From NCBI GenBank assembly GCA_020846855.1, contig JADLDD010000053.1:1-58385 (forward strand): a stretch of DNA of 58,385 nt. The letters run 5' to 3'. Shown piece after piece: positions 8,792-17,713 of this stretch (positions are counted from its first letter, which is position 1; each line of letters begins with the position of its first letter). Made by a program: the position numbers and the translations under genes. The stretch comes from Acidimicrobiia bacterium. GTDB lineage: Bacteria > Actinomycetota > Acidimicrobiia > IMCC26256 > JADLDD01. A model generated the notes under the pieces. That model did not search any database and was not told the DNA's origin. It saw only the letters and a program-made list of their open reading frames with translations.

Positions 8792-9642
8792 GGCGTCACC
8801 ATCGTGCCCACCCCGGCCCGGGTGAAGAGCTCCAGGAGCAGCACATGAGGTACCCGGCCGTCGAGGATGTGGGCCCGGCCCACTCCGCCGCGCAGGGCCC
8901 GGACGCACGACTCGAGCTTGGGGATCATGCCGTCGGCCACGGCGCCGGCCTCGATCAGCGCCTCGAGCCCGGCGACGTCGGTGCGCGAGACGACCGACGA
9001 GGCGTCGGGGTAGTCGCGGTAGACGCCCGCTACGTCGGTGAGGTAGATCAGCTTCTCGGCCCGGAGCGACGCCGCGACCGCGGCCGCCACGACGTCGGCG
9101 TTGACGTTGTACGCCTGGCCGTGCTCGTCGACACCGACGGTCGCCAGCACCGGGATCAGGTCCTCGCGCAGCATGCGCTCCAGCAAGCCGGGCTCGACCT
9201 TCTCCACGTCGCCGACGAAGCCGAGCCGCTCGTCGGCGGGACCGACCCGGAGGAGCCGGGCGTCCTCGCCGGAGACGCCCACCGCGTACGACCCGTGCCG
9301 GTTCAGGTTGGTGACGACGTCGCGGTTGACCTTGCCCACCAGCGCCATGCGGACGATGTCGACCGTCTCGGCATCGGTGACCCGCAGACCGTCGACGAAG
9401 GCCGGTTCCTTGCCGAGGCGGCGCATCAGGTCCGAGATCTGCGGACCGCCGCCGTGCACCACCACCGGGCGCATCCCGACCAGGTGCATCAGCACGACGT
9501 CCTGGGCGAAGAGGTCGGCCAGCTCCGGCTCGACCATGGCGTGGCCGCCGTACTTCACCACGACCGTCCGGCCCCAGAACTCGCGGATGTAGGGCAGCGC
9601 CTCGGCCAGGATCTCGGCCCGGCCGGCGTCGGCGGTGCTCAC
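8788..9642 (-). CDS. argB: Acetylglutamate kinase
   Basis: A 284-residue amino-acid kinase that phosphorylates N-acetylglutamate, usually the arginine-inhibited step in cyclic pathways. VVKYGGHAM (about 30-38) and VVHGGGPQIS (about 65-74) are the nucleotide- and substrate-binding glycine loops. DGMIPKLE near residue 234 is also conserved. An N-terminal helix precedes the fold (residues about 5-22), as in arginine-sensitive hexameric NAGK, so feedback inhibition is likely but not proven. GTG 9642 overlaps the argJ stop as GTGA. Confidence 0.97.
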   Translation of the reverse strand: MSTADAGRAEILAEALPYIREFWGRTVVVKYGGHAMVEPELADLFAQDVVLMHLVGMRPVVVHGGGPQISDLMRRLGKEPAFVDGLRVTDAETVDIVRMALVGKVNRDVVTNLNRHGSYAVGVSGEDARLLRVGPADERLGFVGDVEKVEPGLLERMLREDLIPVLATVGVDEHGQAYNVNADVVAAAVAASLRAEKLIYLTDVAGVYRDYPDASSVVSRTDVAGLEALIEAGAVADGMIPKLESCVRALRGGVGRAHILDGRVPHVLLLELFTRAGVGTMVTP

Positions 9643-10835
9643 GACGTGGTCCGGTTCTCGTCGATGTAGCCGTACGAGAGGTCGGTGGTGGTGACCACCG
9701 AATCGTGGTCGCCCCGGTGGAGGTCGCAGCGGATCTCGATCTCCCGTCGCCGCATGGCCGCGGCCACCGCCGCCGCGTCGTGGGGCGCCGCCATGCCGTC
9801 GCGGCACACGACCACGCCGTTGTAGGCGATGTCGACGCCCTCGGGGTCGAGCTCGGCGCCACTGGCCCCGAGCTCGGCGAGGACCCGGCCCCAGTAGGGG
9901 TCCTCGCCGTTGAGCGAGCACTGGACGAGCTGGCTCAGGGCGACGGCCCGGGCGGCCCGGCGGGCGTCGGCCGGGCTGCGGGCGCCCCGGACGACGATCC
10001 GGGCCAGCTTGGTCGCGCCCTCGGCGTCGAGGGCCATCTGCTCGGCGAGGGAGGCGCACACCGTGCCCAGGGCGTCGACGAAGGCGTGGAACGCCGTGCC
10101 GCCGACCCCGATCGGCCGGCCCCCCGCCGCGCCTCCTGCGAGGACGATGACGGTGTCGTTGGTGCTCTGGGCGCCGTCGATGCAGAGCTGGTTGAACGAC
10201 GACTCCACCGCGACAGCCAGGGCCTCCCGCAGCGCCCCTGCCTCGACGGCGGCGTCGGTGGTCACCACGGACAGCATCGTGGCCATGGCCGGGGCGAGCA
10301 TCGCGGCTCCCTTGGCCATGCCGCCCACCGTGGCCCCCGAGCCCGCGACCGCCGCGGTCGCCTCCTTGGCGACGGTGTCGGTGGTCATGATGGCCTCGGC
10401 GGCGGCCCGGGCGCCCTCCTCCCGCCCCTCGGTGGTCAGCGCGTCGGTGAGCGCCGGGATGCCGGCCTCGAGGGGGCCCGTCGGGAGCGGCACGCCGATG
10501 AGCCCCGTGGAGCAGACCAGGACGTCGGCCGGCTCGCACCCCAGACCCGTGGCGGTCAGCTCGCACATCCGGCGCGCCGCGACGCGGCCCGGCTCGCCGG
10601 TCGCGGCGTTGGCGTTGCCCGAGCTCAGCACGACGGCGGCCGCCCGGCCGTCGTCGAGGTGACGGCGGCTCACCTGGACCGGGGCCGCGGCGACGCGGTT
10701 CGAGGTGAAGACCCCGGCCGCGCTCACGGACCGCCGGTCGGCGGTGGCGACGAGCGCCAGGTCGGGCCGGCCGTCGGGCTTGATACCGCAGGCCAGCCCG
10801 GCGGCCTGGAAGCCCTCGGCGGCGGTGACGCTCAC
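9639..10835 (-). CDS. argJ: Bifunctional ornithine acetyltransferase/glutamate N-acetyltransferase
   Basis: A 398-residue enzyme that recycles the acetyl group from acetylornithine to glutamate and can also use acetyl-CoA. The self-cleavage site is seen in DAEGATKLARI near residue 195; the Thr after Ala becomes the N-terminal nucleophile of the beta chain. Upstream motifs SSGNANAATG and VCSTGLIG are typical. Its presence explains why no argA or argE is needed in the cluster. GTG 10835 overlaps the argC stop as GTGA. Whether it is mono- or bifunctional cannot be decided from sequence alone. Confidence 0.96.
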   Translation of the reverse strand: MSVTAAEGFQAAGLACGIKPDGRPDLALVATADRRSVSAAGVFTSNRVAAAPVQVSRRHLDDGRAAAVVLSSGNANAATGEPGRVAARRMCELTATGLGCEPADVLVCSTGLIGVPLPTGPLEAGIPALTDALTTEGREEGARAAAEAIMTTDTVAKEATAAVAGSGATVGGMAKGAAMLAPAMATMLSVVTTDAAVEAGALREALAVAVESSFNQLCIDGAQSTNDTVIVLAGGAAGGRPIGVGGTAFHAFVDALGTVCASLAEQMALDAEGATKLARIVVRGARSPADARRAARAVALSQLVQCSLNGEDPYWGRVLAELGASGAELDPEGVDIAYNGVVVCRDGMAAPHDAAAVAAAMRRREIEIRCDLHRGDHDSVVTTTDLSYGYIDENRTTS

Positions 10836-11902
10836 GGCCAGAGCCCCACGGAGCCGAGGCCGGCGTCCTCGGGCAGGCCGAGCAGGAGGTTCGCGTTCTG
10901 GACGGCCTGACCCGCCGCACCCTTGCCCAGGTTGTCGAGCGCCGCGAGGGCGAGCACGCGCCCCGTGCGCTCGTCGACGCGAACGGTGACGTGGGCCACG
11001 TTGGAGCCGGAGGTGGCCTTGGTGTGGGGGGCTTCGTCGAGGACCTCGACGAAGCGGCAGCCCTCGTAGAACCGCCGGTAGTGGTCGAGGAGCGATGCGG
11101 TGGAGAGGCCGTCGACCGCGGGACGGGCGTGGCAGGTCGCGAAGATGCCGCGCACCGCCGGGACGAGGTGGGGCGTGAACAGCACCTCCGGCGGCGATAC
11201 CCCGGTCGCGGTCCGTTTCCGGGCCACCTGGGCCAGCGCGAACTCGATCTCGCCGGTGTGGCGATGGTCGAGCAGCCCGTAGGCGGTGACGTCGTCGGCG
11301 GCCTCCGAGAACAGGCTGGCGGCCGAGAGGCCCCGACCGCGCCCGGAGATGCCCGACATCGCGTCGACCGTCAGCCCCGAGCCCTCGACCATGCCGTCGG
11401 CCACCAGCGGGGCCAGGGCCAGGGCCGCCGCGGTCGGGTAGCAGCCCGGGGAGGCGACGTGCTCCGCCGCCTCGATCTCGGCCGCGAACAGCTCGGGGAT
11501 CCCGAACGCGAACGAGTCGAGGAGCTCGGGGGCCCCGTGCTCGGCTCCGTACCAGCGGGCGTAGGTGTCGGCCGGGAGGCGGAAGTCGGCGCCCAGGTCG
11601 ACAACATGGCCCACCCGCCCCAGGATCCCGGGGGCGATCCGCTGCGACTCGCCGTGCGGCAGCGCGAGGAACACCACGTCGGCCCCGGCCACCGCCTCGG
11701 GATCGAACGCGGCCAGCACCAGGTCGGGGTAGGCGGCCCCGAGAGACGGGTAGAGGCGCCCGACCGGCGCACCGGCGTTGGAGTCGGCGGTGGCGTGGAC
11801 GACGCGAAGTGCCGGGTGGCCGCTCAGGAGCCTCATCAGCTCGGCGCCGGCGTAGCCCGACGCGCCCACCACGGCGGCCGTCCTCGACCCGTTACTCGTC
11901 AC
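10832..11902 (-). CDS. argC: N-acetyl-gamma-glutamyl-phosphate reductase
   Basis: A 356-residue NADPH-dependent reductase and the first gene of the arginine operon. The Rossmann motif VVGASGYAGAELMRLL is at the N terminus (about 10-25). The catalytic cysteine lies in ASPGCYPTA near residue 150, and HTGEIEF follows in the C-terminal domain. GTG 11902 is preceded by TATGCT and 7 bases, which predicts a leaderless message beginning at the GTG. An in-frame ATG at 11914 would lie inside the -10 box and is therefore unlikely. The promoter carries an ARG-box-like palindrome. Confidence 0.96.
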   Translation of the reverse strand: MTSNGSRTAAVVGASGYAGAELMRLLSGHPALRVVHATADSNAGAPVGRLYPSLGAAYPDLVLAAFDPEAVAGADVVFLALPHGESQRIAPGILGRVGHVVDLGADFRLPADTYARWYGAEHGAPELLDSFAFGIPELFAAEIEAAEHVASPGCYPTAAALALAPLVADGMVEGSGLTVDAMSGISGRGRGLSAASLFSEAADDVTAYGLLDHRHTGEIEFALAQVARKRTATGVSPPEVLFTPHLVPAVRGIFATCHARPAVDGLSTASLLDHYRRFYEGCRFVEVLDEAPHTKATSGSNVAHVTVRVDERTGRVLALAALDNLGKGAAGQAVQNANLLLGLPEDAGLGSVGLWP

Positions 11903-11904
11903 GC

Positions 11905-11938
11905 TGCATAGCATACAGACGGGTGCATGCCGGCGCAA
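11905..11938 (-). promoter_or_regulatory. argC operon promoter with ARG-box-like operator
   Basis: The minus strand has TTGCGC (11933-11938), a 17-base spacer and TATGCT (11910-11915), 7 bases before GTG 11902. The near-palindrome TGTAT-GCT-ATGCA (11905-11917) overlaps the -10, and another TGCAT half-site lies in the spacer (11924-11928). This resembles the TGCAT...ATGCA core of ArgR boxes in high-GC Gram-positives, although the centre is 3 rather than 4 bases. ArgR binding here is an inference. Confidence 0.6.
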
Positions 11939-12082
11939 CGCCGATCGGGGCCGGCATCCGCCGAGGTACGTCGACCCGAATCCGGTTGCCCGATCCCCGG
12001 ATAGCCCTGTCCATCGCCGCCGTACGCCTGTGATGCCACGCCCACGACCCGGATCTGTCGGAGCGGGTAGCCTGAGGCTGTT

Positions 12083-12099
12083 GTAGAGACATCTTCTAC
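12083..12099. promoter_or_regulatory. Candidate operator of the TetR-family regulator
   Basis: GTAGA-N7-TCTAC is a perfect inverted repeat ending 15 bases upstream of the regulator's GTG. A wider GGGTAG (12065-12070) and CTACCC (12096-12101) pair overlaps it. Its position suits autorepression. Binding has not been shown. Confidence 0.45.
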
Positions 12100-12114
12100 C
12101 CGCAGGGGAAGGGC

Positions 12115-12936
12115 GTGTCAACCGGTAGGAGCGCGGAGCCCGAACGCAGCGCGGACGGCCCCCGGTTCCGGGGTCGCGGCTGGAGCGACGACATGCGGCG
12201 CCGGATCATCGAGGCCGGCCTCGCCGAGCTCCAGGAACGAGGCCTACGCCCCGGGGTCGGTCACATCCGCCTCACCGAGGTCACCGAACGGGCGGAGGTC
12301 AGCCTCGCCATCGCCTACCGCATCTGGGGCGGCAGCCGCACCCGCGACGGCCTCGGAGGCCAGGACCGCTTCCACCGCGACCTCGTGGCCGAGGCCTTCC
12401 GGGCACTCCTGACCGACTACCCGACCGCCGTCGCCGGCGAGGCGGCGCAGGTCCTGGCCGCCGACGCGCCCATCGAGGATCTGATCCGGGTGACCGCCGC
12501 GACCCTGTACCGGGCTCTCTCCGGCGACGGCACCAACATCGGCATCGTGCTCGGTCTGTACGGCTCGACCCTCAGCGACCCCGAGCTCAGTGCCGTCGCC
12601 GCGACGGCCCACGAGCAGGCGGTCGACGACTTCACCGGGATCGTCGGGTGGATCCTCGACCGGTACGGCCGCGAGATGGCCAACGGCCTCTCGGTCCGCG
12701 ACCTGGTGGTGGCCATCACCGCCCTGGCCGCCGGCTTCCTCATCCGACACGGGGTGGAGCCGGGGATCGCACTGCGCCCGGTTCCCGGACCGGGATCACC
12801 GTCAAGCGGAAGTGGGTGGACCCTCTTCGGCTTCTGCACCTGGGCGTTGGTCGACCGCTTCACCCGACCCGCCGCCCACTTGGTGGAGCCGGTCACCCAC
12901 GCAGCTCGGCCCCGAAGCGCCGTTCCACCTCCCTGA
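12115..12936 (+). CDS. TetR/AcrR-family transcriptional regulator
   Basis: A 273-residue protein. The N-terminal helix-turn-helix is seen around residues 25-75 (MRRRIIEAGLAELQERG, then LTEVTERAEVSLAIAYRIWG), with a 15-residue insert (GGSRTRDGLGGQ) before the last helix. The remaining helices form the variable ligand and dimer domain. The effector is unknown. GTG 12115 follows a palindrome that may be its own operator. The gene is divergent from argC (213 bp away), and its 3' end overlaps the 3' end of pheT by 44 bp. The C-terminal 35 residues are low-complexity and may not be structured. No target gene is evident besides itself; argC is under ArgR-like control. Confidence 0.8.
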   Translation: MSTGRSAEPERSADGPRFRGRGWSDDMRRRIIEAGLAELQERGLRPGVGHIRLTEVTERAEVSLAIAYRIWGGSRTRDGLGGQDRFHRDLVAEAFRALLTDYPTAVAGEAAQVLAADAPIEDLIRVTAATLYRALSGDGTNIGIVLGLYGSTLSDPELSAVAATAHEQAVDDFTGIVGWILDRYGREMANGLSVRDLVVAITALAAGFLIRHGVEPGIALRPVPGPGSPSSGSGWTLFGFCTWALVDRFTRPAAHLVEPVTHAARPRSAVPPP

Positions 12937-15331
12937 TGCACGCGGCCCGCACGTCGCCCACCTCGGCGTCGGTGAGGGTCCGGTCGGCGGCCCGCAGGCG
13001 CAGGGCGAAGGCGAGGCTCCGGCGCCCCGGCCCGAGCGCGTCGGAGCGGAACTCGTCGAAGCACCTCACGTCCTCGGCCAGGTCGCCGGCCACCTCGGTC
13101 AGGGCGCCCACGATCGCGGCCGCGGCCACGGCGTCGTCGAGCACGAAAGCCAGGTCGATCGCCGACGCCGGGAAGCGCGAGAGCGGGCGGAACGACCGGT
13201 CCCGCCGCGCCCCCGCCAGGAGCGCGTCGAGGTCGAGCTCGAAGCCCACCGCCGGTCCGGTCATCTCGAACGCCGCGAGCGTGGCGGCCGCGTACTCCCC
13301 CACGTGCCCCGCCACCGCGCCGTCGACGACGACGGCCGCGGTGCGCCCGGAGTGGAAGCCCGGGGCTCCCTCGGGTTCGAGCCGCACGTCGGCGAGGCCG
13401 AGCGCGTCGGTCACCACACGCAGGCAGTCGACGGCGTCGTAGACGTCGACGGGACGGTCGGGCTCGACCGGGGCCCGGCGGCGGGTACCGGCGACGACGA
13501 CCGCCACGTGGTCGCGCTCGTCGGGCAGCGGCTCCGTGGCCGGGGTCGGCGGGCGGAAGACGTGACCGGCCTCGAAGAGGGCGAGGTCGGGGAGACCGTG
13601 GGCGGCGTTGCGGGCCGCAGCCTGGAGCAGCCCGGGACCGACGAGCGGCCGCAGCACCGACTCCTCGGCCCGCAGGGGGTTGGCCGCCTCGACCACCCCG
13701 CCCGCATAGCCGGCGGCCCGCACCGCCTCCGACGAGACGAGCGAGATCGTGACCGCCTCCGCCAGGCCGGCCCCGACCAGGGCGTCGACGACCGTACGGC
13801 GATCGCGCTGGCGGGGCGAGAGCCCGGTACCGGACCGGGTGGCCGGGGGGAGGGTCCGGGGGATGCTGTCGAGGCCGATCCGGCGGGCCACCTCCTCGAC
13901 GATGTCGATCTCGCGCTCGAGGTCGGGCCGGAAGGTCGGGGGCCGGGCCACGAACCGGCCCGGCGGGCCCGAGGCGTCGGGCTCCACCTCGATCTCGAGC
14001 GGCGCCAGCAGCTCGGGGATCCGGTCGGCGGGGAGGTCGGTGCCGAGCAGTGCGTTCACGCGGTCGGTCCGCACCGTCACCCGGGGCCGGTCGACGGGTG
14101 CGGGGTAGGAGTCGATCGGGTCGGGCGCCACGGTCGCGCCCGCCACCTCCTGCATGAGCTGGGCGGCCCGGCCGCTCGCGTCCAGGACCCCGCCGGGATC
14201 GACGCCCCGCTCGAAGCGGGCGCTCGACTCCGAGCGCAGCCCGAGCCGCTTGGAGGTGCGGGAGATCCCCTCCGGCTCGAAGTACGCGGCCTCCAGCAGG
14301 ATCTCGGTGGTGGTGTCGCGCACCTCGGCGTCGGCTCCACCCATGATCCCGGCGATCGCCTGCGGCACGCGCTCGGCGTCGCAGACCAGCAGGTCGTCGG
14401 CCTCTAGCCGGCGCTCGACGCCGTCGAGGGTCGTGATGCGCTCGCCGGGCGCCGCCCGGCGGACCACCAGGCCCCGCCCCGCCAGGTGCGCGAGGTCGAA
14501 GGCGTGGAGCGGCTGGCCCCGCTCGAGCAGCACGTAGTTGGTCACGTCGACCACGTTGGAGATCGGTCGCATCCCGGCCAGGGCCAGGCGGCGCGCCATC
14601 CAGCGCGGCGCCGGACCGATCGAGACGTCGAGGCGCCGGGCCGTGAACCGGGGCGCCCGCTCGGGGGCCTCGACCACGACCGAGATCGTGGTGGCCGTGG
14701 GGGCGCCGGCCGGGTCGGGCCGGGCCGCGGGGACATCGAGGGGCAGACCGAAGTGGGCGGCGAGGTCACGGGCCACGCCGACCACCGACATGGCGTCGGG
14801 TCGGTTCGGGGTGATCGACAGGTCGAAGACGGTGTCGTCGAGGCCGAGGACCTCCACGACGTCGGTGCCGGGCTCGGGGTCGTCGCCGGCGCCCTCGGCC
14901 GGCGACGCCTCCCCGTGGCCGCGCAGGTCGAGGATGCCGGCGTGGTCGTCGCCGAGAGCGAGCTCCCGGGCCGAGCAGAGCATCCCGTCGGAGGTGACCC
15001 CGCGGATCCGGCGGGCCTCGAGGGTGACGCCGCCCGGGAGGCGGGCGCCCGACGGGGCGTACGGCGCCAGCATGCCGGGCACCACGTTGGGCGCGCCGCA
15101 CACGACACGGGTGGAGCCCACGCCGTAGTCGACGTCGACGAGGCGCAGCTTGTCGGCGTCGGGGTGGGGCACGACGTCGACGACCCGGGCCACGACGACC
15201 CCGCCGATCTCCCGGCCGGGCTCGTCGACGGCCTCCACCTCGAGGCCGAGATGGTCGAGCGCCCGGGCGACTTCGGCCGGCTCGGCCTCGATCGGGGTGA
15301 AGTCGCGGATCCAGCTCAGGGGTACGCGCAC
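12893..15331 (-). CDS. pheT: Phenylalanine--tRNA ligase beta subunit
   Basis: The 812-residue beta chain of the alpha2-beta2 synthetase. Domains in order are a tRNA-binding OB fold (about 40-155, with VVCGAPNV), the B3/B4 editing region (about 215-390), the B5 DNA-binding-like domain (about 410-480), a catalytic-like core and a C-terminal FDX-ACB anticodon domain (about 715-811). Length is typical. The GTG at 15331 lies 7 bases after the pheS stop with AGAGG just upstream. It ends convergently with the TetR-family gene, sharing 44 bp. Confidence 0.97.
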   Translation of the reverse strand: MRVPLSWIRDFTPIEAEPAEVARALDHLGLEVEAVDEPGREIGGVVVARVVDVVPHPDADKLRLVDVDYGVGSTRVVCGAPNVVPGMLAPYAPSGARLPGGVTLEARRIRGVTSDGMLCSARELALGDDHAGILDLRGHGEASPAEGAGDDPEPGTDVVEVLGLDDTVFDLSITPNRPDAMSVVGVARDLAAHFGLPLDVPAARPDPAGAPTATTISVVVEAPERAPRFTARRLDVSIGPAPRWMARRLALAGMRPISNVVDVTNYVLLERGQPLHAFDLAHLAGRGLVVRRAAPGERITTLDGVERRLEADDLLVCDAERVPQAIAGIMGGADAEVRDTTTEILLEAAYFEPEGISRTSKRLGLRSESSARFERGVDPGGVLDASGRAAQLMQEVAGATVAPDPIDSYPAPVDRPRVTVRTDRVNALLGTDLPADRIPELLAPLEIEVEPDASGPPGRFVARPPTFRPDLEREIDIVEEVARRIGLDSIPRTLPPATRSGTGLSPRQRDRRTVVDALVGAGLAEAVTISLVSSEAVRAAGYAGGVVEAANPLRAEESVLRPLVGPGLLQAAARNAAHGLPDLALFEAGHVFRPPTPATEPLPDERDHVAVVVAGTRRRAPVEPDRPVDVYDAVDCLRVVTDALGLADVRLEPEGAPGFHSGRTAAVVVDGAVAGHVGEYAAATLAAFEMTGPAVGFELDLDALLAGARRDRSFRPLSRFPASAIDLAFVLDDAVAAAAIVGALTEVAGDLAEDVRCFDEFRSDALGPGRRSLAFALRLRAADRTLTDAEVGDVRAACIREVERRFGAELRG

Positions 15332-15338
15332 GGGGCCT

Positions 15339-16397
15339 CTAGTACTGGGAGAGGAAGCGGATGTCGCCGTCGAAGAAGGTCTTGATGGGGTTCACGCCGT
15401 AGCGCAGCATCGGCATGCGCTCCAGGCCGAACCCGAAAGCGAACCCCGAGTACTCCTCGGGGTCGATCCCCACGGCGGCGAAGACGTTCGGGTCGACCAT
15501 CCCGCAGCCGCCCAGCTCGATCCAACCCGTCTGCGAGCAGACGCGGCACCCCGACCCCTCGCAGAACACGCAGCCGACGGCGAACTCGGCCGACGGCTCG
15601 GTGAACGGGAAGAACGACGGGAGCAGGCGGGTGGGGACCGTCGTGCGGAAGTACGCGGAGGTGAACGCCTCGATCGTGCCGGCCAGGTCGCCGAAGGTGA
15701 TCCCCCGGTCGACGGCGAGGCCCTCGATCTGGTGGAAGACCGGCGAGTGACGGGCGTCGAGGGTCTCGTTGCGGTACGTGCGGCCCGGCATCACGCAGTA
15801 GATGGGCGGGGGCTGCGACTGCATCACCCGGATCTGGACCGGGGACGTGTGGGTACGCAGCATCACCTGCTCCGGGCGGCCGAGCTTCACGTAGAGCGTG
15901 TCCTGCATGGCGCGGGCCGGGTGCCCGGGCGGGAAGTTGAGCGCCTCGAAGTTGTGCCAGTCGTCCTCGACCTCGGGGCCCTCCGCCACCGCGTACCCCA
16001 TGGCGACGAAGATGTCCTCGAGCTCGCGCTGGACCTGGGTCACCAGATGGTGGTGACCCCGGTTCAGGCCGTGCCCGCCCAGCGTCAGGTCGAGGCGTTC
16101 GGCCGCGTCCGCCTCGCCCGCCGCGGCCGCGGCCGCGGCCAGAGCGGTGGCCCGCTCCGCGAGCATCTCGCGGACGCCGGCCTCGTAGGACGACAGGGCC
16201 CGGCCGGCCACGGGGCGCTCGGAGGGGTCGAGGCCCTTGATCGCCTCCCTCACCTCGCGCGCGCCCGACCGACGCCCGAGCAGGTCCCGCTCGACGACCT
16301 CCAGCTCGGCGACGTCGGCGGCGGCCGAGATCCGGTCGCGGGACGCGCCCGTGTCGAGCCGGGCGAGCAGCGCGTCGAGCTCCGGGGAGTTGTCCAT
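15339..16397 (-). CDS. pheS: Phenylalanine--tRNA ligase alpha subunit
   Basis: The 352-residue catalytic alpha chain of PheRS. It has an N-terminal coiled-coil arm (about 5-85), then class II motifs: HPARAMQDTLYV, RTHTSPVQIR, YRNETLDARHSPVFHQIEG and a C-terminal GFGLERMPMLRYG motif 3. A cysteine cluster (CVFCEGSGCRVCSQTGW) is present, as in many bacterial PheS. ATG 16397 starts 13 bases after the upstream methyltransferase stop. A GTG at 16424 is also in frame but would overlap that gene by 14 bp. The stop is TAG. Confidence 0.96.
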   Translation of the reverse strand: MDNSPELDALLARLDTGASRDRISAAADVAELEVVERDLLGRRSGAREVREAIKGLDPSERPVAGRALSSYEAGVREMLAERATALAAAAAAAGEADAAERLDLTLGGHGLNRGHHHLVTQVQRELEDIFVAMGYAVAEGPEVEDDWHNFEALNFPPGHPARAMQDTLYVKLGRPEQVMLRTHTSPVQIRVMQSQPPPIYCVMPGRTYRNETLDARHSPVFHQIEGLAVDRGITFGDLAGTIEAFTSAYFRTTVPTRLLPSFFPFTEPSAEFAVGCVFCEGSGCRVCSQTGWIELGGCGMVDPNVFAAVGIDPEEYSGFAFGFGLERMPMLRYGVNPIKTFFDGDIRFLSQY

Positions 16398-16410
16398 GGG
16401 CCCGCGGATT

Positions 16411-17295
16411 CTAGGGGTCGCCACCGGCGGACGATCGACGATTCCCGCCGGACGCCCCGGCCCGGCGCTGCCGGGCGGCCTCGAATAGCACGATGCTCCC
16501 CGCCACCGCCGCGTTCAACGACTCCCCCGCCTCCATGGGGATGGACACCCGCTCGTCGAGGCGATCGGTCACGGCCGGACCGAGCCCGTGCGCCTCGCTC
16601 CCCACCACGAGAGCGACCGCGCCCGTCAGCGCGACGGCCTCGACGGCGCGACCGCCCGAGGGCACCGTGCCGATCGTGGTCCACCCGGCACGCCGCAGGG
16701 CGTCGAGCGTGCCCGGCGTGTCGGGGGCATCGACGATCGTCACACCGAACACCGCTCCCGCCGACGCCCTCAGGCTCTTCGGGTTCGAGGGATCGGCGGT
16801 GCCGGCACCCCTCACGACGGTGGTCACGCCGGCGGCCTCGGCGCTGCGGACCAGGGTGCCGAGGTTCCCCGGATCGGACACGCCCGCGAGCACCAGGAGC
16901 GGTCCCGGGACCGGTGAAGTGGGCGGCGGCCACGGGTCCGGCGGACCTGCGTCGGGCCCGTCGAAGAGGGCGAGGACGGGCTGCGGCGTGACCGTGGTGG
17001 CCACCCGCTCCAAGGCGCCGGTCGCGACCTCGAAGACCTCCGCGCCCTGCGCCGCCGCCCGGGCCTCCAGCGGGGCCGTGCCGGTGGCCGCCGGCCTGCC
17101 CGCCGCCACGTAGAGGGCCCGCATCCGGGCGCCACGCTCGAGAGCCCCCTCGATCAGCCGGGCGCCCTCGAGGACGACCACACCTTCGGCGCGTCGGCGG
17201 CGAGGGTCGCGCAGCAGCGCCCGGAGCCGAGTGAGCCCGGGACTACGGGCACCGAGCGGGCGGCGGCCGGCCCCGGGGGCCGGCGGCCCGCTCAC
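16411..17295 (-). CDS. SpoU/TrmH-family rRNA 2'-O-methyltransferase
   Basis: A 294-residue RNA ribose methyltransferase. The N-terminal part (about 25-100) resembles the substrate-binding L30e-like domain. The C-terminal SPOUT knot carries motif 1 ([17 protein letters not shown], about 150-166), motif 2 ([10 protein letters not shown] near 240) and motif 3 ([18 protein letters not shown] near 263). It sits between rplT and pheS as in many actinobacteria, where the gene is often called tsnR-like. GTG 17295 overlaps the rplT stop as GTGA. The exact rRNA target cannot be read from sequence. Confidence 0.92.
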   Translation of the reverse strand: MSGPPAPGAGRRPLGARSPGLTRLRALLRDPRRRRAEGVVVLEGARLIEGALERGARMRALYVAAGRPAATGTAPLEARAAAQGAEVFEVATGALERVATTVTPQPVLALFDGPDAGPPDPWPPPTSPVPGPLLVLAGVSDPGNLGTLVRSAEAAGVTTVVRGAGTADPSNPKSLRASAGAVFGVTIVDAPDTPGTLDALRRAGWTTIGTVPSGGRAVEAVALTGAVALVVGSEAHGLGPAVTDRLDERVSIPMEAGESLNAAVAGSIVLFEAARQRRAGASGGNRRSSAGGDP

Positions 17296-17654
17296 GCCGC
17301 GTCGAGAGCCTCGCGGGCCGTGGTGACGAGCGCGCCGAAGGCCGCGGCGTCGCGGACCGCGAGGTCGGCGAGGATCTTGCGGTCGACCTCGACACCCGCG
17401 AGCCGCAGGCCGGCGATGAACCGCGAGTAGCTGATGTCGTTGACCCGGCAGGCCGCGTTGATCCGCACGATCCACAGGCGCCGGAACTGGCCCTTGCGGG
17501 CCCGGCGGTCACGGAACGCGTACTGCCGGGCGTGCATCACCGACTCGTTGGCCTTGCGGAGGTGGCGACTCCGCGCGCCGCGGTGCCCCTGCGCGGCCTC
17601 GAGTACGGCGCGGCGGTGCTTCTTGCTCTGGACGGACCTCGTGACCCGGGCCAT
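17292..17654 (-). CDS. rplT: Ribosomal protein bL20
   Basis: A 120-residue 50S subunit protein that binds 23S rRNA early in assembly. The basic N-terminal helix ([20 protein letters not shown]), the [19 protein letters not shown] segment and RINAACR are the family hallmarks. ATG 17654 has GGAG 10 bases upstream, a normal Shine-Dalgarno within an operon. It lies 59 bases after rpmI. In other phyla bL20 represses this operon by binding the infC leader or rpmI region; whether that happens here is unknown. Confidence 0.98.
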   Translation of the reverse strand: MARVTRSVQSKKHRRAVLEAAQGHRGARSRHLRKANESVMHARQYAFRDRRARKGQFRRLWIVRINAACRVNDISYSRFIAGLRLAGVEVDRKILADLAVRDAAAFGALVTTAREALDAA

Positions 17655-17713
17655 CTATTCGTGCTCCTTGGGCGCGGGCGCCGGGCGGCGCCGCGTGTGA
17701 GGGCTGCTCGGGC

